A stretch of 64,000 bases of DNA from contig JAKPOP010000010.1 in assembly GCA_029547805.1 (NCBI GenBank), positions 521,675-585,674 on the forward strand, given 5' to 3'. Source of the DNA: Deltaproteobacteria bacterium. Its GTDB lineage: Bacteria > Myxococcota_A > UBA9042 > DTJE01. A program made the translations under genes and the position numbers. The notes beneath the pieces were generated by a model, which had not been told where the DNA came from, did no database searches, and saw only the letters and a list, made by a program, of their open reading frames with translations. The first letter of the stretch is position 1. Each line of letters starts with the position of its first letter. This document shows positions 1-8,320 of this stretch, piece after piece.

Positions 1-1592
1 TGGGTGGGGAAGGCGAAGGCACAGCCGGCCTTCTCCACGACCTCCATGATCTCCAGCAGCACCTGGTGACGGACGTCCCGGAAGGCGTAGGCGTCCTCCA
101 CCAGGAACCACGCCATGATCTCGATGTCCAGCGACGACGGACCGAACTGCTGGAACCGGACCACCACCCGGTCGGGCCAGACCAACGGGTGTCGTCGAAG
201 CAGGGCCTCGATCTCCCCGGTCACCTTCCGGATCCGCTCGACGCCGGTCCCGTACTCGAGCCCGATGACCGTATGCAGGCGGAACCGGTCCCGGGCCGTC
301 AGGTTCTCAAGGCGCATGTCGGCGAGTTTTCCGTTGGGGATCGACACCAGGACCCGATCCATGGTCCGGATGCGGGTGGATCGAAGCCCGATGGCCTCGA
401 CGGTCCCCGAGACCCCGTCGACCTGGATGAAGTCCCCCACCTGGATGGGCCGGTCCACCCCGATGGAGAAGGCTCCAAAGAGGTTCTCCACCGTCTTCTG
501 GGCCGCCAGGGCCAGGGCCAGGCCTCCCACGCCGAGCCCCGCCAGCAGGCTCGCGACCGGATAGCCCAGGGCCGAGAGGGCCGCCACGATTCCCAGGCCG
601 CCGACCAGCAGCTTCCCGATCCGGGTCCCGAAGGAGAGGAGGAACTGCGCCGAGGGGCTGTCCTTCGCCCAGGGGCTCTCCTCGAGACCCCGATGCAGCA
701 CGTCCATGGTCCGGAACAGAGCCCAGAAGCCGTCCACCCAGGCCAGGGCGATCAGCACCCGGTAGAGGTGATCCAGGGCCGCCGGAGCAAAGACGAGCCA
801 GGGGAGGGCGATCCTCAACAGGATCAGCATCCAGGCCACCCGGAAGGGACCTCGCATCGAGACGGCCAGTGCGTCGTCCCACGAGGACCGGGTCCGCTGG
901 GCGGCCGCCAGGAGGATTCTCCGGGTCACCGAGGCCAGGGGAACGGCCAGCAGGAAGGCCAGCACGACCAGCGGGACCAGGGCCAGCCACTGCCAGCGAA
1001 GCAGGCCCCAGGCGGAGGGCAGCAGCAAGGGATCCGGCAGGTTCTCATACATCCACTGGCCCGGCAGGGCCGCGAACCACTCCTCGACCCGTTCCACCGA
1101 CCGCCGGGAGACCCGCCAGGGCGGCCCTTCCTGGGAGACGTTGCGGACCAGCCGGAGGGGCTCCCGCTGGCCGCTGGGCATCGGCAGGCGAGTGACCTCG
1201 TCCACCCCCGCCGGGAGCCCGTCGTCGGTGGCGCCGTCCGTGGTCGCGGCAATCCGGCCGGGGTCCGGCCACCCATGGTGGTCCAGCACCGCCGCCAGGC
1301 GCCTCGCGATGCGTGCCCCCTCCGGCTCCAGGCCCTTCGGAAGGTCCAGGAACGCCGTCGCCTCGTCCCATCTGCCCCGTTTCAGGAGCCCTTGCAGTTC
1401 CTGGAACACCACCCGGGGGGAATCGGGGCTGACCAGGGGTTCCGACGGTCCCTCGGACACCGTGGACCGGGCCTCGGCGGCGGCTCCCGGCGCCTCTTCC
1501 GCCAGGGTTCCCATGGCCCAGCCCGGGCCCAGGATCAGGCACAGGGCCCACGCCGGTCGAAGAAACGCGCATCCTCTTCGGTTCGTCGGCAC
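1..1592 (-). CDS. MscS-family mechanosensitive ion channel, partial (C-terminus beyond window)
   Basis: This is a small-conductance mechanosensitive channel that would release solutes from the cytoplasm under hypo-osmotic stress. GTG at 1592-1590 follows AGGAGG by five bases. A signal-like hydrophobic segment (about residues 9-24) precedes a periplasmic region of about 160 residues. Several membrane helices follow, the first near residues 190-215. The Gly/Ala-rich pore helix around residues 345-372 (SLLAGLGVGGLALALAAQ, then KTVENLFG) and the beta domain (VGDFIQVDGVSGTVEAIGLRSTRI) are typical MscS. The reading frame is open at base 1, so the end of the cytoplasmic vestibule is missing. Codon use matches the neighbours. 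It diverges from the GH84 gene with 123 bp between starts. Confidence 0.88.
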   Translation of the reverse strand, partial: MPTNRRGCAFLRPAWALCLILGPGWAMGTLAEEAPGAAAEARSTVSEGPSEPLVSPDSPRVVFQELQGLLKRGRWDEATAFLDLPKGLEPEGARIARRLAAVLDHHGWPDPGRIAATTDGATDDGLPAGVDEVTRLPMPSGQREPLRLVRNVSQEGPPWRVSRRSVERVEEWFAALPGQWMYENLPDPLLLPSAWGLLRWQWLALVPLVVLAFLLAVPLASVTRRILLAAAQRTRSSWDDALAVSMRGPFRVAWMLILLRIALPWLVFAPAALDHLYRVLIALAWVDGFWALFRTMDVLHRGLEESPWAKDSPSAQFLLSFGTRIGKLLVGGLGIVAALSALGYPVASLLAGLGVGGLALALAAQKTVENLFGAFSIGVDRPIQVGDFIQVDGVSGTVEAIGLRSTRIRTMDRVLVSIPNGKLADMRLENLTARDRFRLHTVIGLEYGTGVERIRKVTGEIEALLRRHPLVWPDRVVVRFQQFGPSSLDIEIMAWFLVEDAYAFRDVRHQVLLEIMEVVEKAGCAFAFPT

Positions 1593-1715
1593 GCCATCCT
1601 CCTGTCCCGGGCGATGATAGCAGCAATCCGGCAGGCCCTGGACTCTGGCCGGAGACCCCCATCCGGGCGATACTCCGAAACCGCGAGCCGCCACCCTCTC
1701 GAACCAGGAGGAACC

Positions 1716-3659
1716 GTGCAGGCGACACTCCGCGCCCTGGCTGCCGGGGCCCTGGCCTCAGGACTGCTGGCCTGTGCCTCGATGACGTCCCCAGGATGCG
1801 ACCCGGGACCGGGGGCGGATATCGCCGAGACGGACCTCCCCGACGACGTCCCGGAGACCCCGGGGGCCTGCCCGCCGACGGAGGCGACGCCCCTCGAATC
1901 GGACCTCCTGCCCCGGCCGTACCGGGTCCTGGGGCGTGGGGCCGGGTCCTGTCGGGACCGGCGGCCGTCCACCGCCATCGTGGCGGGCCTCGACCCCGGG
2001 GAGGCGGCTCTCTGGTCCGACTTCGCCCGCCGGCTTCATCTCCGGGAGTCCCAGGAGGCACCGGACCTGGTCGTCCGCCTTGGAGGACCGGCCGCCCTGG
2101 CCCAGGAGGCGGCCCGGTGTCCCCCCATGGCGCCCCCCTCCGACGAGGCCTACCGCCTGGCGGTCTCCTGCCCCGAGTCGGGTCCCGTCGTGGCGGAGGT
2201 CCTGGCCACGTCGCCCCGGGGACGGCGATGGGCCCTCGAGACCCTGGCCCAGGTCCTCACGGCCCCACCGGCCCGGGAGGTCTGGGTGGACGATGCCCCC
2301 GCGATCCCCGTTCGAGGAGTGCTGGAGACCTTCTACGGCCCGCCCTGGGACCCCGAGGACCGACTGGAGATGCTGGATCGCATCGCCCGGATGAAGATGA
2401 ACGTCTTCGTCTACGGGTCGAAACTGGACCCCTATATCGACTGGGCCGACACCTACTGGCGCGACGAGTGGCCCGAGGAGTACCTGGGATTCCTCTCGGA
2501 GATGGCGGCCCGGGCACGGGACCGGGGGATCGAACCCGGGATCATCGTGAAGCCCCTGGACCAGGCGATCTTCCATGCCGAGGAGGACCGGGCCCTGGCG
2601 GCCGATCGGCTCGTGCGACTGGTGGACCTGGGGTTCGCGATGGTGGCCCTGGGTTTCGACGACACCCCCAAGAACCTCTCCCCGGCGGATCGCCCCTTCT
2701 ACCCGGACTACGACACGGGGGTGCTGGACTTCTCCCGCGACGTCCTGGAGCGGGTCCGTGCGGCCCGGCCAGGAGTGCGGCTGGGATGGGTGCCCAACGA
2801 CTACTGGAGCGACGCCCCGGAGGCCCCCCGGTCCCTCCCCCTGGCCGGGACGACGCTGGGCCCCGACGTCCTGATCGGCTGGACCGGGAGGGGGATCGTC
2901 TCCCGGACCATTCCAGTGGCCGACGCCGTCGAGGCCGCGGCATGGATGGGCCGGCGGCCCCTCCTGGGGGACAACTACCCGGTCATCGACCACGCCTCGG
3001 CGCGGCTGAACCTGGGCCCCCTGGAGGGCCGGGACCCGGGTCTCCCGGCCCACCTCTCCGGAGCCCTGTTCAACCCGATGCCCGGGCCCTGGGTCTCCCT
3101 GCCGGCCCTGGCCACCTGCGCCGACTGGGCCTGGAACGCCCCGGGATACGACCCGGATCGGTCGCTCCGGGCGATGGCCCGCCTGCTGGCCGGCGAGACC
3201 GGGCAACCGGCCCTGGAGACCCTGGCGCGCCATGACCGGTCGCCGGAGATCGCCGGGTCTCCCTCGCCGACCCTCGAGGCCGCCATCGCCGCCTTCTGGA
3301 CCGCATGGGACCAGGGAGCCCCCCAGGAGGCGGCCCGGGTCCTGCGACGGGATTTCCTGGAGCCGTTCCGGGACGTGCCGGGATCCTGGGAGCAGGGCGA
3401 TGCCGAGCCGTCCTTGAAGGAGGCCATCCGGCCCTGGGCGGAGCAGGCCGGCCGTTACGGCGAGGCGGGGCTGACGGCCCTGGACCTGCTGGACCGGCTG
3501 GCTGCCGGCATGCCGCCGTCGGTGGAGGAACGGGAGGCCTTCCGGGACCAGGTCCGGACCGCCGCCTCCTTCGCCCCCCGTCCAGCGGGAACCCTGCTGG
3601 GGGACTTCCTGGATCACGCCCTGGAGATCCTGGACGGGCACCCGGGGATCCGACGGTGA
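1716..3659 (+). CDS. GH84-family beta-N-acetylglucosaminidase lipoprotein
   Basis: A secreted glycosidase predicted to remove N-acetylglucosamine from glycans by the substrate-assisted GH84 mechanism. The GTG at 1716 is chosen because AGGAGG lies just upstream and it opens a lipoprotein signal with lipobox LLAC (Cys about residue 20); the frame is open much further upstream but that stretch opposes the channel gene. After an Asp/Pro-rich linker comes an alpha/beta N-domain, then the catalytic barrel from about residue 203. The barrel starts RGVLETFYGPPW, followed by KMNVFVYGSKLDPY. The paired catalytic aspartates are D315-D316 in GFDDT. The C-terminal 200 residues are helical. Length of 647 residues suits the family. 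The natural substrate (peptidoglycan, chitin or host glycan) cannot be read from sequence. Confidence 0.88.
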   Translation: MQATLRALAAGALASGLLACASMTSPGCDPGPGADIAETDLPDDVPETPGACPPTEATPLESDLLPRPYRVLGRGAGSCRDRRPSTAIVAGLDPGEAALWSDFARRLHLRESQEAPDLVVRLGGPAALAQEAARCPPMAPPSDEAYRLAVSCPESGPVVAEVLATSPRGRRWALETLAQVLTAPPAREVWVDDAPAIPVRGVLETFYGPPWDPEDRLEMLDRIARMKMNVFVYGSKLDPYIDWADTYWRDEWPEEYLGFLSEMAARARDRGIEPGIIVKPLDQAIFHAEEDRALAADRLVRLVDLGFAMVALGFDDTPKNLSPADRPFYPDYDTGVLDFSRDVLERVRAARPGVRLGWVPNDYWSDAPEAPRSLPLAGTTLGPDVLIGWTGRGIVSRTIPVADAVEAAAWMGRRPLLGDNYPVIDHASARLNLGPLEGRDPGLPAHLSGALFNPMPGPWVSLPALATCADWAWNAPGYDPDRSLRAMARLLAGETGQPALETLARHDRSPEIAGSPSPTLEAAIAAFWTAWDQGAPQEAARVLRRDFLEPFRDVPGSWEQGDAEPSLKEAIRPWAEQAGRYGEAGLTALDLLDRLAAGMPPSVEEREAFRDQVRTAASFAPRPAGTLLGDFLDHALEILDGHPGIRR

Positions 3660-3720
3660 TCACGGGCTCCCGGTTGCCCGATGACCTGCTGTATGCTCCA
3701 CCCCCGACGGGAGGTGCCTC

Positions 3721-5481
3721 GTGGAAGGGCAGGTCCAGGGTTCGCGCTTCGGCGACCGGGAGTTCTACACGACGCTGGGGCTCCGGTGCGGCATCGAGAT
3801 GCACCGGCAGTTGCACACCGATCACAAGCTCTTCTGCCGGTGCCCCGTGCGCCCCTATTCCCAGGAATACCACGCGGAGATCCTGCGCCACATGCGCCCG
3901 ACCCTCTCGGAACTGGGGGAATACGACCCGACGGCCCTGATGGAGTTCAAGACCCGCAAGGAGATCGTCTATCGCCTGAACCGCGACACGGTCTGCACCT
4001 ACGAGATGGACGATGCGCCCCCCTTCGGCCTGAACCGGGACGCCCTCCATCGAGGTCTCGTGATTGCCCGGATGCTGAACCTGAACCTGGTGGACGAGGT
4101 CCACATCGCCCGGAAGCAGTACCTGGACGGGTCGATCCCGACGGGGTTCCAGCGAACCTGCATCCTCGGGGTCAACGGGTGGATCCGCGTCGAGGGACGC
4201 CGCATCGGGATCCGACAACTGGGACTGGAGGAGGATGCCTGCCGGGAGGTCTCAGACCACGGGCATCGGCGCACCTACCTGACGGATCGCCTGAGCATCC
4301 CCTTGATCGAGATCGTCACCGAGGCCGAGATGCACACCCCCTGGGAGGCCTTCCAGGTGGGGTCCGCGATCCGCCGCCTGTGCCACCTCTCGGGGCAGGT
4401 CCGCACCGGCCACGGCCGGGCCCGCCAGGACGTGAACGTGAGCATCCGGGGCGGGGATCGGGTGGAAATCAAGGGCGTCTCGACCCTCCGCCTGATCCCG
4501 GCCCTGGTGCACTACGAGGCCCTGCGCCAGAAGGCCCTGCTGGACCTCCGGGACGCCCTGAAGGCCCGGGGCGTGGTCCCGGCGGACTTCTCCGAGGACC
4601 GGGACGTCACGGCCCTGGCCCGGCGCTTCGTCCATCCCGCCCTGCGGGGGCCCTGGACCGGGGGCGTCGTGGCCCGGGCGATCCTGCTGCGGAAGTGCAG
4701 CGGCTTCCTCTCGCGGCCCCTGGCGCCGGGACGCACCTTCGCCAGCGAGGTCTCGGACCGGGTCCGGGTGATCGCCTGCCTGGACCGGATGCCCAACCTC
4801 GCCCACTCCGACGACCCCGAGGCCTTCTCCCTGAGCCCCCTCTTCGACCAGGTGCGCCAGGCCTTCGAGGCCGGGGCCCCCGACGCGGTGGTGATCGTCG
4901 CCGGGCCGGCCCAGGACGTCCAGACCGCCATCGGAGAGGTCCGCTTGCGGCTCACCGAGGCCCTCGTGGGCGTGCCCCGGGAGACCCGGAAATCGCTCCC
5001 CGACGGCACCACGTGCTTCGAACGGATGCTCCCGGGGCCGGACCGGATGTACCCCGACACCGACCTGCCCCCCATCGTGCTGGGCCAGGAGGACCATCGC
5101 CGGGCCCGGGAAGAGACCCCCGAACCGAACTGGGACAAGGAGGATCGCTGGATCGGGATGGGCTGCTCCCGGGAACAGGCCTACCGGCTGCTCACGGAGG
5201 ACGCCTGGCCGGCCTTCGAGGCCCTCGTGGACCAGGTGGCCGTGCGCCCGTCGGTGCTGGCATGGCTGCTGCTGGACTGGATTCCGGGCCTCCGGCGCCG
5301 AGGGGCCTCGATCGAGGGACTGACGGTGGACCGCCTCCGGGAGGTGCTGTCGGTCCCGGAGGGGGTCCCGCAGTTACGCCAGAAGGATGCCGCTGGCCGG
5401 GTCGGTCTCGCGGTCGGACGCCCACCCCGCTTCCTGCAGAAGCCCGATCCCCGCAAGGATCAACCGGAGCCAACACGATGA
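3721..5481 (+). CDS. gatE: Glu-tRNA(Gln) amidotransferase subunit E (archaeal-type)
   Basis: GatE activates Glu-tRNA(Gln) by phosphorylation and transfers ammonia supplied by GatD, giving Gln-tRNA(Gln) without a glutaminyl-tRNA synthetase. The GatB-like core begins near residue 18 (LGLRCGIEMHRQLHTDHKLFCRCPV). The GAD insertion characteristic of GatE and bacterial AspRS, absent from GatB, covers about residues 308-430. GTG at 3721 follows GGGAGG. At 586 residues the protein looks shorter at its C-terminus than archaeal GatE: after about residue 540 it ends in an unrelated-looking basic/proline-rich stretch rather than a full YqeY-like tail. The stop overlaps the gatD start (ATGA), so the two are translationally coupled. 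Its presence in a bacterium is unusual and suggests ancient transfer. Confidence 0.9.
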   Translation: MEGQVQGSRFGDREFYTTLGLRCGIEMHRQLHTDHKLFCRCPVRPYSQEYHAEILRHMRPTLSELGEYDPTALMEFKTRKEIVYRLNRDTVCTYEMDDAPPFGLNRDALHRGLVIARMLNLNLVDEVHIARKQYLDGSIPTGFQRTCILGVNGWIRVEGRRIGIRQLGLEEDACREVSDHGHRRTYLTDRLSIPLIEIVTEAEMHTPWEAFQVGSAIRRLCHLSGQVRTGHGRARQDVNVSIRGGDRVEIKGVSTLRLIPALVHYEALRQKALLDLRDALKARGVVPADFSEDRDVTALARRFVHPALRGPWTGGVVARAILLRKCSGFLSRPLAPGRTFASEVSDRVRVIACLDRMPNLAHSDDPEAFSLSPLFDQVRQAFEAGAPDAVVIVAGPAQDVQTAIGEVRLRLTEALVGVPRETRKSLPDGTTCFERMLPGPDRMYPDTDLPPIVLGQEDHRRAREETPEPNWDKEDRWIGMGCSREQAYRLLTEDAWPAFEALVDQVAVRPSVLAWLLLDWIPGLRRRGASIEGLTVDRLREVLSVPEGVPQLRQKDAAGRVGLAVGRPPRFLQKPDPRKDQPEPTR

Positions 5482-6872
5482 GTCAGCCAGGGACGGACAC
5501 ACTCAAGGGTTACCGGGGCGTCGGACGGGAGGTGCTGGAACGCCTGGGCATCCAGGTCTGGGAGGACGTGGAGATCCGCACCACTCGGGGGACCTACCGG
5601 GGCATTCTGCTCCCCCGGAGCGAGACCGCCGACGACCGGCACCTCGTGCTGAAACTGGAGACCGGCTACAACATCGGGGTGGCCGCCGGGGATGTCCTGG
5701 AGGCCGTCTCCCACGGTCGCCGGGAGGCCCATTACCAGATCCCGGAAAAGGAGTTCCCCTTCGACCCGGCCAAGCCCACGGTGAAACTGCTGGGCACCGG
5801 CGGCACGATCGCCTCCCGGCTGGACTACCGCACAGGGGCCGTGATTCCGGCCTTCAGCCCTGGGGAACTCTACGGATCGGTGCCGGAACTCGCGGACATC
5901 TGCAACATCGAGACGGAGAAGCTCTACGCCGTCTTCTCCGAGAACATGGGCCCGGAGCAGTACATCGGGCTGGCCCGGGCGGTGGCCCGGGAGATCGAGC
6001 GGGGAGTGGACGGCATCGTCATCGGCCACGGCACGGACACGATGCATCACACCGCGGCCATCCTGTCCTTCATGGTCCAGAACCCCCCGATCCCCATCGT
6101 GATGGTCGGCAGCCAGCGGAGCAGCGACCGGCCGTCCTCCGATGCGGCCCTGAACCTGATGCACGCGGCCCGCACCGCCGGGCACAGCGACATCGCCGAG
6201 GTGATGGTCTGCATGTTCGGCCCGACCTCGGACCAGTATGGACTGCTGCACCGGGGCACTCGGGTCCGCAAGATGCACTCGTCCTTCCGGTCCACGTTCC
6301 GGACCATCGGAGACATCCCGGTGGCCATGGTCTCCCGGGAGAAGGTGACCCCCCTGCGTCCAGACTACCGCCGCCGGAACCCCAACCGGAAGTGCATCCT
6401 GGACGCGGTCTACGACAACCGGGCCACGATCCTCTACTACTACCCCGGCATGAAGCCGGACCTGATCGAGGCCCTGGTGGACAAGGGGTACCGGGGCATC
6501 GTGATCGCCGGGACCGGCCTGGGACACGTGAACAAGCCCCTGTATCCCGCGATCCGGAAGGCGGTGGACCAGGGGGTCCACTTCTTCATGACCGTCCAGA
6601 CCCTCTGGGGCTACACCCAGATGTACGTCTATGACACGGGCCGCGACCTCATGGAACTGGGGATCGTGCCCTGCGCGAACATGCTCCCGGAGGTGGCCTT
6701 CATGAAACTCTGCTGGGCGCTGGCCCACAGCGACGACCGGGAGGAGGTCAAGCGGATCATGCTCACGCCGGTGGCGAACGAGATCACCGAGCGGGAACCC
6801 CCCGACGCCTACCTGATCTACCAGGGCGGCCTCCCGGAGGTCGAGGCCTTCGTGAAGTCCCACCGGATGTGA
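5478..6872 (+). CDS. gatD: Glu-tRNA(Gln) amidotransferase subunit D (asparaginase-like)
   Basis: GatD hydrolyses glutamine (or asparagine) and channels ammonia to GatE. An N-terminal beta-barrel of about 90 residues precedes an L-asparaginase domain. The catalytic set by family alignment is complete: T110 in GTGGTIAS, T186 and D187 in GHGTDTM, and K265 in VRKMHSS. The stretch SQRSSDRPSSDAALNL is also diagnostic of GatD over ordinary asparaginases. ATG at 5478 overlaps the gatE stop by four bases. At 464 residues it matches archaeal GatD (about 430-450). The gene ends three bases before the convergent dapA. Together with gatE it makes a complete transamidosome pair. Confidence 0.93.
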   Translation: MSQPGTDTLKGYRGVGREVLERLGIQVWEDVEIRTTRGTYRGILLPRSETADDRHLVLKLETGYNIGVAAGDVLEAVSHGRREAHYQIPEKEFPFDPAKPTVKLLGTGGTIASRLDYRTGAVIPAFSPGELYGSVPELADICNIETEKLYAVFSENMGPEQYIGLARAVAREIERGVDGIVIGHGTDTMHHTAAILSFMVQNPPIPIVMVGSQRSSDRPSSDAALNLMHAARTAGHSDIAEVMVCMFGPTSDQYGLLHRGTRVRKMHSSFRSTFRTIGDIPVAMVSREKVTPLRPDYRRRNPNRKCILDAVYDNRATILYYYPGMKPDLIEALVDKGYRGIVIAGTGLGHVNKPLYPAIRKAVDQGVHFFMTVQTLWGYTQMYVYDTGRDLMELGIVPCANMLPEVAFMKLCWALAHSDDREEVKRIMLTPVANEITEREPPDAYLIYQGGLPEVEAFVKSHRM

Positions 6873-6875
6873 TCG

Positions 6876-7751
6876 TCACCGGAGGCCGGCAGTCGACAGG
6901 GCCGCCTCCAGGGCCTCCCGGGTGGACCGAGAGGCAGCGACCAGGGGCAGGCGCACCTCGTCCCGGCAGAGGCCCAGCATCGCGGCGGCGGCCTTCACGG
7001 GCGCGGGACTGGACTCCAGGAACAGGGCCCGGTAGAGCGGCGCCAGGGACAGGTCGGTCTCCCGGGCCTCGGCCGTCCGACCGGCCTGCCAGTGTTCCCA
7101 CAGGGCCACCATCGGGGCCGGGGCGACGTTCGAGGCCACGCTCACGACCCCCTGGGCCCCCAGGGCCCAGGAGGCCAGGGCCAGCCCGTCGTCCCCCGAG
7201 AGCACCCGGAACCCCGGGGCCGCGCATTGCCGGACCTCCCGGACGGTGGCGGGGCTTCCGCTGGCATCCTTCAGCGCCACGATTCCTGGCACCCCCGAGA
7301 GGTCTCCGACGCTGGTGGGAGCCAGGTGCACCCCGGTCCGGCCCGGGACGTCGTAGAGCATGACCGGCAGCCCCCCCTCCCGGGCCACGACCCGGAAGTG
7401 CTCGACCAGGCCCTGCTGCTGGGGGCGGACGTAGTAGGGAGTCACCACGAGGGCCCCGTCGGCCCCCAGTTCCCGGGCCCGCCGGGTGCGTTCCACGGTG
7501 GAACGGGTCCCGTAGGTCCCGGTCCCGGCCAGCACCGGCACCCGGCCTCCGGCGGTCTCGACCACCGTCGCAACCACCCGGTCCCACTCCTCGGCGGTCA
7601 TCGAGGCCGGCTCCCCGGTGGTGCCGCAGGCCACCAGGCCATGGACCCCCGCGGCCACCTGACGCCGCACCAGTTCCCGGAGGGACGGCAGGTCCACTTC
7701 CCCATGGTCGAATGGGGTAATCAGGGCCGTGAAGACGCCTTGCCAGTTCAT
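6876..7751 (-). CDS. dapA: 4-hydroxy-tetrahydrodipicolinate synthase
   Basis: Catalyses condensation of pyruvate with aspartate semialdehyde, the first committed step to diaminopimelate and lysine. The 291-residue TIM-barrel keeps the Schiff-base lysine K161 (VALKDASG), the proton-relay Y133 and R138 (LYDVPGRTG) and the GTTGE loop near residue 43, numbers that coincide with the E. coli enzyme. The closely related N-acetylneuraminate lyase and keto-acid aldolases share the fold, but the RTG motif favours DapA. ATG at 7751 overlaps the stop of the HEAT gene (ATGA), with AGGGAG upstream, so it is the last gene of the ffh operon. It ends almost against gatD. Confidence 0.92.
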   Translation of the reverse strand: MNWQGVFTALITPFDHGEVDLPSLRELVRRQVAAGVHGLVACGTTGEPASMTAEEWDRVVATVVETAGGRVPVLAGTGTYGTRSTVERTRRARELGADGALVVTPYYVRPQQQGLVEHFRVVAREGGLPVMLYDVPGRTGVHLAPTSVGDLSGVPGIVALKDASGSPATVREVRQCAAPGFRVLSGDDGLALASWALGAQGVVSVASNVAPAPMVALWEHWQAGRTAEARETDLSLAPLYRALFLESSPAPVKAAAAMLGLCRDEVRLPLVAASRSTREALEAALSTAGLR

Positions 7752-8320
7752 CGACGCTGCTCCCTGCGACAGAGGGCCAGGCCCTGCTCCACGGCCAGAC
7801 GCACCTCCAGGACCTCCTCGGTGCCCAGCAGGTCCTCCAGGGCCTGGCAGGCCGCCGGGTCCCCGGTCCGGCCGATGGCCCGGGCCGCCGAGGCCCGCAG
7901 GTCCGGATGGGGGTCCCGCAGCCAGGGCAGCAGGTCCGTCGCGACGGGAGGTCCCTCGTGTTCCGCCAGGGACTCCATCGCCTGCCCCCGGAGTTCCATG
8001 GGCTCGTCCGGGTTGGGGATCAGGCTCGACAGCACCCGCCGGGCCCGCTCCCCTGGAAAGCGGGCCAGGGCCCGGCAGGCCTTCATCCGGATCTCCAGGT
8101 CCACCTTGCGGGCCACCAGCAGGTTCACCAGCACCCGGTCGGCCCCCTCCCCCACCTGCCGGGCGAAGTCCTCGGGCCCCGGGTCCTTCAAGGTCCGGAG
8201 CACCTTCACCGCATCCTCGGTCTTGCGCTCCTCGGGGGACGCGGCCCGGACAGGGGACGCCACCGCGCACAGCGCCGTCGCCAGCAGCCACGCAACGGCC
8301 GATCGCGCATGCCGGGTCAT
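7748..8320 (-). CDS. Secreted HEAT-repeat protein
   Basis: A 190-residue protein with a signal peptide (hydrophobic WLLATALCAVA, cleavage likely after VRA near residue 26). It is followed by four or five helical HEAT/PBS-like repeats, visible as recurring patterns such as RMKACRALARFPG and DLRASAARAIGRTGD. Such repeats usually form protein-binding scaffolds; no catalytic motif is present. ATG at 8320 overlaps the ffh stop and its own stop overlaps the dapA start, so it is translated as the middle gene of the operon. The link between a periplasmic scaffold and SRP or lysine synthesis is not evident, and the context may only reflect co-transcription. Confidence 0.8.
   Translation of the reverse strand: MTRHARSAVAWLLATALCAVASPVRAASPEERKTEDAVKVLRTLKDPGPEDFARQVGEGADRVLVNLLVARKVDLEIRMKACRALARFPGERARRVLSSLIPNPDEPMELRGQAMESLAEHEGPPVATDLLPWLRDPHPDLRASAARAIGRTGDPAACQALEDLLGTEEVLEVRLAVEQGLALCRREQRR

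Noticed and set aside
66-1715. A plus-strand open frame continuous with the GH84 gene, starting at base 66.
   Set aside because: It opposes the MscS channel gene, and its predicted protein is low-complexity Gly/Arg/Pro/Gln. The GTG at 1716 has a ribosome site and a lipoprotein signal.
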